Of a stretch of DNA of 41,753 bases, positions 24,194 to 32,269 are shown piece by piece; the stretch's first letter is position 1, and every line of letters begins with the position of its first letter. Source of the stretch: Bacilli bacterium (GTDB lineage: Bacteria > Bacillota_I > Bacilli_A > RF39 > UBA660); NCBI GenBank assembly GCA_028693035.1, contig JAQUWE010000015.1, positions 1-41,753 on the forward strand, given 5' to 3'. The translations under genes were made by a program, and so were the position numbers. The notes under the pieces are model-generated. The model searched no databases. It was not told where the DNA came from and saw nothing but the letters and a program-made list of their open reading frames with translations.

Positions 24194-26377
24194 TTACTGC
24201 AATTGATATTTTTGATTTAATTCTAATGTAATATCTGTTTCTTTTGTAAGCGGTGTACCTACCCCAATGCTTTGGCTAGTTACAAATCCATAACCATTTA
24301 TCCTTGGTGTAATATCTAATAGAGATAAATAGGCAGAAGCGGTACTTCTTGACCATCCTACCATATTTGGCATCGTTACATTGCTGTCATTTGTTTTTAG
24401 TAAAACCTTTTCTGTCTTAGTAATTTTGGTTCCATTTGCAGGATATTGATTTGTAATTTTATCACCGTTACCAAGCGTAATAACTGTAACACCTTTTTCT
24501 TCTAACATATGTTTAACGGTTTCTGTGTTTTTGTTACTATATGAAGTAATTCCAATAGAACTATTCTTTGTTTCCTCTGTTTGCTTATGAAACATATTTT
24601 TATAAGTAGCAATATTACTCATTACGTTTCTAACAGCTACCTGCATTGTATAATTGCTGTTGGTTGCTGGTTTGGCAAGTGCAGCATACACAATAATTTC
24701 TGGATTATCTTTTGGATACATACCAGAAAAGGAATAAATATAACTTCCTGCAACATATTTTCCTGTTCTTGCATTTACATATTGTGCTGTTCCTGTCTTC
24801 CCAATAATATTATATTCATCAATCTTGTACGGTTTTCCTGTTGCGTACCCATCTGCACTATTGACAACATTATACATAAGATCTTTTACTTTATTTACAG
24901 CACTAGTTGAAACAAGTGCCTTGGTAGCTATTTTCTTGCTTTTATAAACAACTTCACCTGTTTTCTTATTAATAATTTTATCTACAATGTGTGGAGTCAG
25001 CATTTTGCCATCATTTGCTAAAAGAGTTAAAGCTTGCAATTGCTGCACAGCTGTTGTTGTGATTCCTTGTCCAAAAGCAGCAGAAGCAATCTCAATTGGA
25101 TAACGAAAAGAAACTTTACCCGATTGTTCACTAGGAAGTTCAATTCCAGTTTGTTTTCCAAAACCAAAATTATTCAAACATGTATTCAAATCTTCCTTAC
25201 CAATAAATCGTTGCATTAAATTACTAGCACCTACATTGGAAGAATATTCAAACCCTTTATCAAAAGAGATAGTTCCAAATCCTACTTTGTTCCAGTCTCT
25301 GATTGTATCATCTGTAAAATCAATTTTAGAAGAATCATAGGTGTCCTCTCCTTTATAAGTACCTTTGTTTATTGCACATAAATAAGAATAGATTTTCATT
25401 GTAGAACCAGGTTCATATGTGTAAGAAACAAGAGGATCCTGATAACTCGTCATATTTTTTTTGTTAGGATCAAAGGTTGGAGAATTGGCACTTCCAAGTA
25501 TTTTTCCTGTTTTAGCATCCATAACAGAAAGTACCATCCATTCAGGCTGGCTGGCTACTGTTGCTTCTTTGACTGCTGTTTCTACAAATCTTTGGATATT
25601 AGAATCAAGCGTTAAATAAACATCATTGCCATCTTCTGCATCCACTCTTTTTTCTTTTGTATCTGGAATTTTATATCCAAAACGATCTTTTTGAAATTCT
25701 AGATATCCATCTTTTCCTTTTAATAAATCATTGTATTTAAGTTCAATACCAAGTTCTCCTGTAATATCTGTCGTTTTAACAGATTTTGTAGTACCTGCTG
25801 TACTTTTTTCACTATCTACTTCTTTTTCTTTTGCATACCCAATCATGTAGGAAGCAAAATCTCCATTTGGATAATATCTTTTATGCGATTCTACAAAAGT
25901 GATACCGGGTAATTGAAGTGCTTCTATTTCTGCTTTTTTAAGTTCTGTAATTCCTCTTCCACCAGGACCAAGCTCTACTTGATATACTTTTTTATTTAAT
26001 AATGCTTCTAATTTAGATACTTCCATATTTAATATAGGTGAAAGTACTTCTGCTGTCTTTTTCTTGTCTACAACGTGAAGAGCTGTTTTACTGCTACCGG
26101 TTCTACTCTCAGATAAATAAGCAATCACTGTATAAGAAGTTACGTTTAAAGCAAGGACATTGTCATCTTTATCATAAATATTACCACGAGCAGCTGGCAA
26201 AGTTTGTTTTACTGTATTTCTACTTTTGGCAAAAGCATCCATATTGGTCCCATAAATATTAGGGGATAAAGAAAGATAAATCAATTGCATAAATAAAAGA
26301 ACAACAAAAAAAAGAAAAACTTTAAAAACCATTTTGGGAAATTTCCATGATTCCTCTTGTGTTCTTCCTTTTTTCAT
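24194..26377 (-). CDS. pbpB: Class B penicillin-binding protein with two PASTA domains (PBP2B/PBP2x type)
   Basis: Division-specific D,D-transpeptidase. It has a short basic N-terminus, one membrane helix (about residues 18-40), the AARGNIYDKD dimerisation signature and the three catalytic motifs STMK (about 323), SSN (about 379) and KTGTAQ (about 526). Two PASTA domains at the C-terminus (from NSSIGITSYS and TMPNMVGWS onward) are typical of Firmicute septal PBPs. I start it at the ATG at 26377, with GAGGTG upstream; a GTG at 26386 overlaps that site. It follows ftsL within 11 bases and is the last gene of the mraZ transcript. The spoVD-type paralogue that usually follows next is about 20 kb away here. 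Confidence 0.93.
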   Translation of the reverse strand: MKKGRTQEESWKFPKMVFKVFLFFVVLLFMQLIYLSLSPNIYGTNMDAFAKSRNTVKQTLPAARGNIYDKDDNVLALNVTSYTVIAYLSESRTGSSKTALHVVDKKKTAEVLSPILNMEVSKLEALLNKKVYQVELGPGGRGITELKKAEIEALQLPGITFVESHKRYYPNGDFASYMIGYAKEKEVDSEKSTAGTTKSVKTTDITGELGIELKYNDLLKGKDGYLEFQKDRFGYKIPDTKEKRVDAEDGNDVYLTLDSNIQRFVETAVKEATVASQPEWMVLSVMDAKTGKILGSANSPTFDPNKKNMTSYQDPLVSYTYEPGSTMKIYSYLCAINKGTYKGEDTYDSSKIDFTDDTIRDWNKVGFGTISFDKGFEYSSNVGASNLMQRFIGKEDLNTCLNNFGFGKQTGIELPSEQSGKVSFRYPIEIASAAFGQGITTTAVQQLQALTLLANDGKMLTPHIVDKIINKKTGEVVYKSKKIATKALVSTSAVNKVKDLMYNVVNSADGYATGKPYKIDEYNIIGKTGTAQYVNARTGKYVAGSYIYSFSGMYPKDNPEIIVYAALAKPATNSNYTMQVAVRNVMSNIATYKNMFHKQTEETKNSSIGITSYSNKNTETVKHMLEEKGVTVITLGNGDKITNQYPANGTKITKTEKVLLKTNDSNVTMPNMVGWSRSTASAYLSLLDITPRINGYGFVTSQSIGVGTPLTKETDITLELNQKYQLQ

Positions 26378-26388
26378 TAGCAGCACCT

Positions 26389-26688
26389 CTATTTTTCTAT
26401 AACAATGATATTATCATTATTATACGCTAATCCCATTCCTTTGACAACATCCTTTACTTTATCAAAAGATGTAAGTTCACTGACTTGCATATCTAAGCTT
26501 TCATTGGTTTTTTCTTGATTGTTGATTTCATATTTTAATTTTTCAACACTGATATTTAAATTACCAATACTCGCACCACAAAAAATCTGAATAATAAGAA
26601 TACAAATAGGACTGATAACGGCACCTATAAAGTAAACCATTCTCTCGCCTTTTGTAATTTTCATTTTTCTCATTTTTTTCTTTTTCAT
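26389..26688 (-). CDS. ftsL: FtsL-like division protein
   Basis: Small bitopic protein of 99 residues: a basic cytoplasmic N-terminus (MKKKKMRKMKITKGER), one membrane helix (about 18-38), then a coiled-coil region (about 40-75; SVEKLKYEINNQEKTNE) and a short end. FtsL is poorly conserved, so the call rests on this layout and on its position between rsmH and pbpB, which is invariant in Firmicutes. It forms the FtsL/DivIC/DivIB complex that activates septal synthesis. AGAGG precedes the ATG. Confidence 0.85.
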   Translation of the reverse strand: MKKKKMRKMKITKGERMVYFIGAVISPICILIIQIFCGASIGNLNISVEKLKYEINNQEKTNESLDMQVSELTSFDKVKDVVKGMGLAYNNDNIIVIEK

Positions 26689-26702
26689 GGTTTGGCCTCT
26701 TT

Positions 26703-27623
26703 CTAATCTTTTATTCTTTCAATCACTCTAAGATGTGCACTTCTAGCTCTTGCATTTTCTTCTAATTCTTGCGTAGATGGCACAATATGATTTACAAGTT
26801 TAAATTTAGGTTCAAATTCTTCTGGAATAACAGGTAATTTTTGTAATTCTTTTGGAATACTTGTCATACTTTGAAACATTTGCTTACACATTCTGTCTTC
26901 TAGAGAATGGAATGTGATAACACAAATACGTCCGTTGACGTTTAAAAGTTCTAAAGCATCTTTTAAAGCGGTTTCAAATACATGTAATTCATCATTGACT
27001 TCAATACGGATTGCTTGAAATACTTTTCTAGCTGGATGTTTTTCTCTTTTATATTTTTCTGGTACAGACATTTTGATAAGTTCTGCAAGTTCTAGTGTGG
27101 TTTCAATTGGTTTATTTTCTCTTTCTTTTACAATCCTATAGGCTATAGATGAAGCATATTTTTCTTCTCCATAAACTCTAAAGATACGAATAAGTTCTTC
27201 TTTGGTATAAGTATTTACAACATCATAAGCTGAAAAGTCTTGCTCTGTATTCATTCTCATATCCAAAGGAGCTTCTTTGTGAAAACTAAATCCTCTATAG
27301 TCCTCATCTAATTGTGGACTGGAAACACCTAAATCAAATAAGATAGCGTCTACTTTATTTACATCATTTTCTAGTAATTTGTTTTTGATGTCTTTGAAAT
27401 TACTTTTGATAATGGTAAAATTATTTCCAACGCTTTCTAATTTTTTTTCACTAAATGCAATGGCTTCTCTATCTTGGTCAAAGGCGAATAGATGCCCCTT
27501 TTTTATTCTTTTTAAAATTTGACTACTGTGTCCTGCATAGCCAAGTGTACAGTCTACAGCAATACTGTTTTCATTTAAGTTAAGATTTTCTATACTTTCT
27601 TCTAGTAAAACACTCTTATGCAT
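26703..27623 (-). CDS. rsmH: 16S rRNA (cytosine-1402-N4)-methyltransferase
   Basis: S-adenosylmethionine-dependent methyltransferase acting on C1402 in the 30S decoding site. The N-terminal HKSVLLEESIENL, the SAM-binding DCTLGYAGHSSQIL, FDQDREAI, ILFDLGVSSPQLD and GFSFHKEAPLDMRM, RKVFQAIRIEVNDEL and CVITFHSLEDR are all RsmH signatures in the right order. At 306 residues it is of usual length, with the DNxRARSAHLR-type end (ENARARSAHLRVIERI). It sits second in the mraZ transcript, 8 bases behind mraZ. Confidence 0.97.
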   Translation of the reverse strand: MHKSVLLEESIENLNLNENSIAVDCTLGYAGHSSQILKRIKKGHLFAFDQDREAIAFSEKKLESVGNNFTIIKSNFKDIKNKLLENDVNKVDAILFDLGVSSPQLDEDYRGFSFHKEAPLDMRMNTEQDFSAYDVVNTYTKEELIRIFRVYGEEKYASSIAYRIVKERENKPIETTLELAELIKMSVPEKYKREKHPARKVFQAIRIEVNDELHVFETALKDALELLNVNGRICVITFHSLEDRMCKQMFQSMTSIPKELQKLPVIPEEFEPKFKLVNHIVPSTQELEENARARSAHLRVIERIKD

Positions 27624-27631
27624 ATTTCCCC

Positions 27632-28060
27632 CTATAGTTCTGATGCAAATAAATGGTCGGCAATATCAGAAAAATTATCTTCATTTTCTTGCATAAAGTT
27701 TTCCCAACGATCTTTAGACCAGATTTCTAAGTGATCGTTGACTCCAATAATCACACATTCTTTGGTTAAATTTGCATAGCTGACAAGTGGTGCGGTAATA
27801 TTTGCTCTTCCTTGTTTATCAAAGATGCATTCAGATGCACCTGATAAGAAGAAACGCATAAAGTTTCTTGCATCTTTGGTGTTGGGTAAGTTTCTATATT
27901 TGGCGATTATGTTTTTCCATTCTTCATTAGGATAGATAAATAAACAGTTATCAAGTCCTCTTGTGATAACAAAATTTTCTCCTAATTCATATCTGATTTT
28001 AGAAGGAATGGTTAATCTACCTTTTTCGTCAATTGTATGATGATATTCTCCCATCAACAT
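27632..28060 (-). CDS. mraZ: Transcriptional regulator MraZ
   Basis: DNA-binding regulator of the division cluster built from two AbrB-like swapped-hairpin repeats. The start MLMGEYHHTIDEKGRLTIPSK is canonical, and the second half has ASECIFDKQGRANI with the matching DKQGR motif. I start at the ATG at 28060 (GGGTGAT upstream), which gives 142 residues, the usual length; the listed frame to 28084 runs through the MraZ boxes. Three GTGG repeats at 10-bp spacing lie directly upstream, fitting autoregulation as shown for MraZ in other bacteria. Confidence 0.96.
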   Translation of the reverse strand: MLMGEYHHTIDEKGRLTIPSKIRYELGENFVITRGLDNCLFIYPNEEWKNIIAKYRNLPNTKDARNFMRFFLSGASECIFDKQGRANITAPLVSYANLTKECVIIGVNDHLEIWSKDRWENFMQENEDNFSDIADHLFASEL

Positions 28061-28064
28061 AAAA

Positions 28065-28094
28065 TCACCCACTTTTCCCCACACTGTTCCACTT
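28065..28094 (-). promoter_or_regulatory. MraZ operator: three GTGG boxes with 10-bp period
   Basis: On the minus strand three consecutive 10-base units each carry GTGG at the same offset (AAGTGGAACA, GTGTGGGGAA, AAGTGGGTGA). This is the arrangement known for MraZ binding. The array lies between the -10 and the mraZ start, where binding would block transcription; the last box overlaps the ribosome binding site. Confidence 0.75.
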
Positions 28095-28102
28095 ATATCC
28101 CT

Positions 28103-28131
28103 ATTCTACCTTATTCCTATAGAATTGTAAA
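28103..28131 (-). promoter_or_regulatory. mraZ promoter
   Basis: TTTACA (28126-28131), a 17-base spacer and TAGAAT (28103-28108) on the minus strand, each one mismatch from consensus. The MraZ boxes follow directly downstream. Confidence 0.75.
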
Positions 28132-28213
28132 TACATTTATTATAAAAAAGTGCCTATTTGTCATATAAATACAAAGAAGAAAACATATGTTTTTATATTA
28201 TTTTTATAGACAA

Positions 28214-28239
28214 CAAAAAAGCGACTTTCTTCAAGGTCG
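28214..28239 (-). terminator. Terminator after the WG-repeat gene
   Basis: Minus-strand stem CGACCTT/AAAGTCG (one mismatch, GAAG loop) followed by C and six T, about 15 bases past the stop. It isolates the mraZ promoter from the prepilin/WG transcript. Confidence 0.65.
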
Positions 28240-28253
28240 TTTTCTGCATTTTT

Positions 28254-29564
28254 CTATTTATCTATCACAATTTTATAGGTACTTCCTCTTTTTAAATAAA
28301 AGATGTTATTATGATACTTTACCTCATCATATTGGAATGGAATTACTGATTTTAGAGTATTGTCAATAACACCAAATCCTTTTTCCTCTTTTACCAAGTA
28401 TCTATTCTCTGAAAGAACTGCAAAAGATTGATATTGTTTAATAGTTTTTCCTTTTTTGTCTTTGACATAGATCCGATTATTTGCATCCAATGAAACGATA
28501 TAAGTATTTCCTATCATATCCAGAATCTTATTTTCTTGTCCTGCTACAACTTCTTTTCCTTTTTTATTAAGTAAGGTATATAAAGTTTTATCTTCTTTTT
28601 TATTTGTAACCATAACATATCCATTTTCTAAGACTTTAAAATCAGTTGCCTCATAAATGGCATTGGTTTGTTTACCCGTCTCTATATTGTAAAGTCCTAG
28701 TTTTTGTCCATCTACATATAAAGAAACATCCTCTTTAAAAGGACCTACCAAAAGAGCTGGTATTCTTTTTATCTCTTTTCCATTTAAATGATACATAACA
28801 ATTTCATTTTGTTCTTTGCTATATACTTTATTATCATAAAGCCATAAAGGGCGACTTTGTAAAGCAAATGACAGTTTTTTTAAGCCTTCTCCATATTCTA
28901 ATGAAATCGTATATTTTCCATTTTCTTCTATAATAAAGTATCCTGTATGACGGTCTTCATCTACCATTATAGAAACAGGAGGGCTTTGCATAGAATAAAC
29001 ATTGATGTCTTTTTTCCACAACACTTTTCCCTTACTAGAAAGGATAGAAACAGAATCTTCTTGATATGCAAGAAGATAAGTAGAATATCTTATTTTCTCT
29101 ATATTGGCATATGTCTCTGTTATTTTTTGACCTTCCTTATTGATTAGAAAATGCCCATTGTTTTCTGTAACCAAGAAAGAGTTTGCAGAAAGTATTTGTA
29201 AGAACTGATAGGTAGGCTTTAGTACAATAGTTCCCTCTTTATCGATAAGTCCAAACTTATTATTTTCTGCAAAAGGCATATATCCATACTTTTCTTGATA
29301 ATACTCTAAACTACTATATGTATTTGATAAAGTATATTTGGGTGGAATAACTTCTTTCCCTCCTGCATCAACATATCCAATTTTAATACCTTTTCTCACA
29401 GCATAAAGCTGGCTTCCTAAAGATCCAACCTCATCATAAGAAAGTTCCATTCTCATCTCTTTGGTTATCTTAGAGTAGCTTTTGATAAGAAAAAAAGTGA
29501 GAAGGAAAAAGAGAACAACTAAAATACATCCTATTACAATAAATATTATTTTTTTCTGTTTCAT
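28254..29564 (-). CDS. Membrane-anchored WG-repeat protein
   Basis: A 436-residue protein with an N-terminal membrane anchor (about residues 5-28) and an extracytoplasmic region of repeated units resembling WG (beta-propeller-like) repeats: KIGYVDAGGKEVIPPKY, KFGLIDKEGTIVLKPTY, GHFLINKEGQKI, GFGVIDNTLKSVIPFQY and others about 40-60 residues apart. Such repeats mediate binding; no catalytic motif is visible. It starts 8 bases after the prepilin-like gene, so the pair is cotranscribed and probably works together at the surface. GGAG precedes the ATG. No known partner is identified. Confidence 0.75.
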   Translation of the reverse strand: MKQKKIIFIVIGCILVVLFFLLTFFLIKSYSKITKEMRMELSYDEVGSLGSQLYAVRKGIKIGYVDAGGKEVIPPKYTLSNTYSSLEYYQEKYGYMPFAENNKFGLIDKEGTIVLKPTYQFLQILSANSFLVTENNGHFLINKEGQKITETYANIEKIRYSTYLLAYQEDSVSILSSKGKVLWKKDINVYSMQSPPVSIMVDEDRHTGYFIIEENGKYTISLEYGEGLKKLSFALQSRPLWLYDNKVYSKEQNEIVMYHLNGKEIKRIPALLVGPFKEDVSLYVDGQKLGLYNIETGKQTNAIYEATDFKVLENGYVMVTNKKEDKTLYTLLNKKGKEVVAGQENKILDMIGNTYIVSLDANNRIYVKDKKGKTIKQYQSFAVLSENRYLVKEEKGFGVIDNTLKSVIPFQYDEVKYHNNIFYLKRGSTYKIVIDK

Positions 29565-29572
29565 ATTTTCTC

Positions 29573-32173
29573 CTATCCTACTTTGACTGTTCCAAAACTC
29601 ATATTAAATCCTGGATTTTCAGAGTTTCCTTCAATTCTAATATCATAGTTTCCGTTTCCAAGTGCTTGTTTGATGGTTCCACTATGGATAGATCCTCCAC
29701 CCCAGTCTTCACCATATGGTTCTTTTAATCTATATCTACCAATTTCTGTACCATTGTTATAAATCACAAAATCTACAAAATAACCGGTATAAACATAAGT
29801 AACAGGACCTTGTGAAACAATCCAATTAAAGGTTACATTATTGCCTGAATAAGACATATCTACTTTTCCAATGGTATTCCCAAAAACATTATCTGGACAA
29901 GCATCATAATATTTAGCGGCCCACCAGTCACAGCTACTTCTGCCTGGATATCCAGCTTGCCATCTTCCTGCATTTCCTCCAATTGAAATTGGTTTTTTAC
30001 GAATACAGAATCTTGAGGAAGTCATACTAGAATTTCCAGCATTATCCCAAACTTGGAATTCTGTTACATGGTCTCTTTCACCTTTGTACGCATCTGGTAC
30101 ATTAAAGGCAGTGGTTGCAGAATTGGCATAATCATTGAATGCGCCTCCCGTAAGTTGTCTTCGCCATTGCCATTTTGCAATTCCAGAACCTGTTTCGGTT
30201 GCATGAAGAGAAAATTTGATTTGAGTAGGTTCTTCTACACACCCCGGATTGCCACTTACATAAAGATTACTTGGTGGTGTTTTATCAATGTGTACTTGCT
30301 GATTGGCAGCGCAAGTAGCACTGTTACCAGCATTGTCATAAATGGTTCCTGGGGATGCGGTATTTGTATTGATATCACTTGTAAATGTTTTTGAAATAGT
30401 AGCATTTTTACAACCACTACCACTATCTTTACAATCTCCATATAAAATTACATTGTTATTGGTCCAAGAACTATTGCCACCTCTACTGGTACATGTTGGG
30501 GCTGTTTTATCAATGCGCAATGTTTGATTGCCTGGACAGGTTGTACTATTACCAACATTGTCATAGATGGTGCCTGGCGATGCGGTATTTGTACTGATAT
30601 CACTACTGAAGACTTTAGAAATGGTTGCGGCTTTACAACCGCTTTCATTATCCTTGCAGTCTCCATATAATGTCATATTGCCATTTGTCCAAGAACCACT
30701 GCCTCCTCTACTTGTACAAGAAGGGGCTGTTTTATCAAGAAAATAAGTAGCAGAATCACAGGTTCTAGCGTTGCCTACAAAGTCTTTTACAACGGTTCTA
30801 ATTTTCCATTTTCCTGTTGATGCATAACTTGCTGTAAATACATCTTTCTTTTCTACTGCTGTACTATAAGAAGAACCATTGTTACTACTATATAAATAAT
30901 CATATTTGGTCGTATCTGATGTAGGTGTGATTTTTATATTAGCCGTAGAAGCTGTCCAAGTACTCGCTGCAATATTGGCTGTAAAAGTAGGACAAGCAGG
31001 TGGCGTTTTATCAATATAAACAGAGTATTCATTGCTGACATTATAGCAATCATACTGGGTATAAATGACTCTAAATTTGGTACTTACATCTGTTGTAAGT
31101 TTTAACGTTCTTCCTGTAGCGCCTGCTACATTTTGCCAAACATCATTTTCTAATTTTTGCCACTGGTAGCTTGTTGCTTCTGGAGCATTTCCGTTTAAGG
31201 TCGCTGCTGTAAGAGTTACATCCTTATTGGTAGCTGTCCCCTCTTTTGTAGATCCCGTTACTTTAACTGGCGTACAAATATCTCCAGAAATAAGAACGGT
31301 TCTTTTCTTTGTTCTTTTGTTTCCAGAAGAATCCCCTATTTCATAAGAAATTACATATACACCTGGTACGTAAAGAGTTACATTTCCTTTGGTAATAATT
31401 TTACTTGTAATATCTCCATCATAATTATCGGTTGCGCTCACGCCTTCCATGACATTAAATTTACTGTCCGTATTAGAAAGTCTTGTTGTAACCGGTATGG
31501 TAAGAATAGGTGCGGTGGTGTCTCTTACTTTTACCTTACGGGTAGTGGAAATGGTTTTCCCATCTTCTGTGAAAAAATAAGTAATGGTATATTCTGCTAA
31601 TACACTTGTATCTACAGTATTTACTGTCGCTTGATTTTTTTTGATAACGATTTGGATTTGCGTATCTGGGACTCTGTTTCCTTTTTTATCAACGGCAATT
31701 GCACCTTTTTCTGTATAGGCTGTTTTGACTTCTACATATTCATAAGGAAGTCCTGATAGAATAATGGTACCAGTACCTGTTACTAATTCCTCTTGCTTGC
31801 TACCACTATCTTTTTTTACTACATATATATATTTTCCATTTTTTCTAGTTATGACAATTTCCATATCATCAGGAATAGGTAAATTGGTACGTGGATCTAT
31901 TAGTTTTAATTTTAAAAGTCCTGCTCTTTTTAAATCAATTACGTGCAAGGTAAAAGAAGTATTTTCTTCTTTTGGAAGCGCTTTACTATTTTGTAAAGTC
32001 CATTTAGAAGCTGCATCCTCTATCTCTTTTAATTGGATTTGATAAGCATCTTCTTTAGACTGATTTAAAATATTGATAACAGTTGGATAGATAATAACGG
32101 ATAAAAATCCAAGAATCGCTATTACAGCAAGTATTTCTAATAAAGTAAACCCTTTTCTTTTCTTCTTTTGCAT
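29573..32173 (-). CDS. Giant prepilin-like protein with Ig-type domains and cysteine-rich repeats
   Basis: An 866-residue protein starting with a class III prepilin signal: basic leader then G|FTLLEILAVIAIL, with Glu at +5, cleaved and methylated by PilD/ComC-type peptidase. The pilin helix continues to about residue 60. The rest is far larger than a normal pilin: an HYR/DUF5011-like domain (DTTAPILTIP... VMEGVSATDNYDGDI, about 215-295), further Ig-like domains, two near-identical cysteine-containing repeats of about 76 residues (about 484-633) with DKTAPTC/DKTPPS linkers, and a C-terminal beta domain. It has its own promoter and AGGAG before the ATG. No pilus assembly ATPase or membrane platform gene is in the window. 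It may be a minor pilin-like adhesin tip exported by a remote type II/IV machine. Confidence 0.8.
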   Translation of the reverse strand: MQKKKRKGFTLLEILAVIAILGFLSVIIYPTVINILNQSKEDAYQIQLKEIEDAASKWTLQNSKALPKEENTSFTLHVIDLKRAGLLKLKLIDPRTNLPIPDDMEIVITRKNGKYIYVVKKDSGSKQEELVTGTGTIILSGLPYEYVEVKTAYTEKGAIAVDKKGNRVPDTQIQIVIKKNQATVNTVDTSVLAEYTITYFFTEDGKTISTTRKVKVRDTTAPILTIPVTTRLSNTDSKFNVMEGVSATDNYDGDITSKIITKGNVTLYVPGVYVISYEIGDSSGNKRTKKRTVLISGDICTPVKVTGSTKEGTATNKDVTLTAATLNGNAPEATSYQWQKLENDVWQNVAGATGRTLKLTTDVSTKFRVIYTQYDCYNVSNEYSVYIDKTPPACPTFTANIAASTWTASTANIKITPTSDTTKYDYLYSSNNGSSYSTAVEKKDVFTASYASTGKWKIRTVVKDFVGNARTCDSATYFLDKTAPSCTSRGGSGSWTNGNMTLYGDCKDNESGCKAATISKVFSSDISTNTASPGTIYDNVGNSTTCPGNQTLRIDKTAPTCTSRGGNSSWTNNNVILYGDCKDSGSGCKNATISKTFTSDINTNTASPGTIYDNAGNSATCAANQQVHIDKTPPSNLYVSGNPGCVEEPTQIKFSLHATETGSGIAKWQWRRQLTGGAFNDYANSATTAFNVPDAYKGERDHVTEFQVWDNAGNSSMTSSRFCIRKKPISIGGNAGRWQAGYPGRSSCDWWAAKYYDACPDNVFGNTIGKVDMSYSGNNVTFNWIVSQGPVTYVYTGYFVDFVIYNNGTEIGRYRLKEPYGEDWGGGSIHSGTIKQALGNGNYDIRIEGNSENPGFNMSFGTVKVG
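30270..30725 (-). repeat. Two tandem copies of about 228 bp within the prepilin-like gene
   Basis: Two adjacent copies encode units running from CTSRGG through LYGDCKD, ATISK, NTASPGTIYDN and GNS-T-C to HIDKT or RIDKT. Each has four or more cysteines at fixed spacing, likely forming disulfides outside the cell. Identity is high at protein level and clear at DNA level, a substrate for copy-number change. Confidence 0.75.
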
Positions 32174-32203
32174 CCTACCACTCCTATATTATTTACTACT
32201 TTA

Positions 32204-32232
32204 AGTATAATCTATATTGCATAAAATGTAAA
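32204..32232 (-). promoter_or_regulatory. Promoter for the prepilin/WG-repeat transcript
   Basis: TTTACA (32227-32232), 17-base spacer and TATACT (32204-32209) on the minus strand, each one mismatch from consensus, between the sufS terminator and the prepilin gene. Confidence 0.7.
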
Positions 32233-32242
32233 TGCATCAAAC

Positions 32243-32269
32243 AAAAAAAGAAACCTTATATGATTTCTT
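32243..32269 (-). terminator. Terminator containing the sufS stop codon
   Basis: Eight-base stem (AAGAAATC/GGTTTCTT with one G-T pair) and loop ATATAA, followed by T; the TAA stop of sufS lies in the loop and 3' arm. It closes the suf transcript. Confidence 0.65.

Noticed and set aside
30270-30725. Repeats in the prepilin-like gene as a CRISPR array
   Set aside because: Only two long copies, in frame and protein-coding, with no short repeats or spacers.
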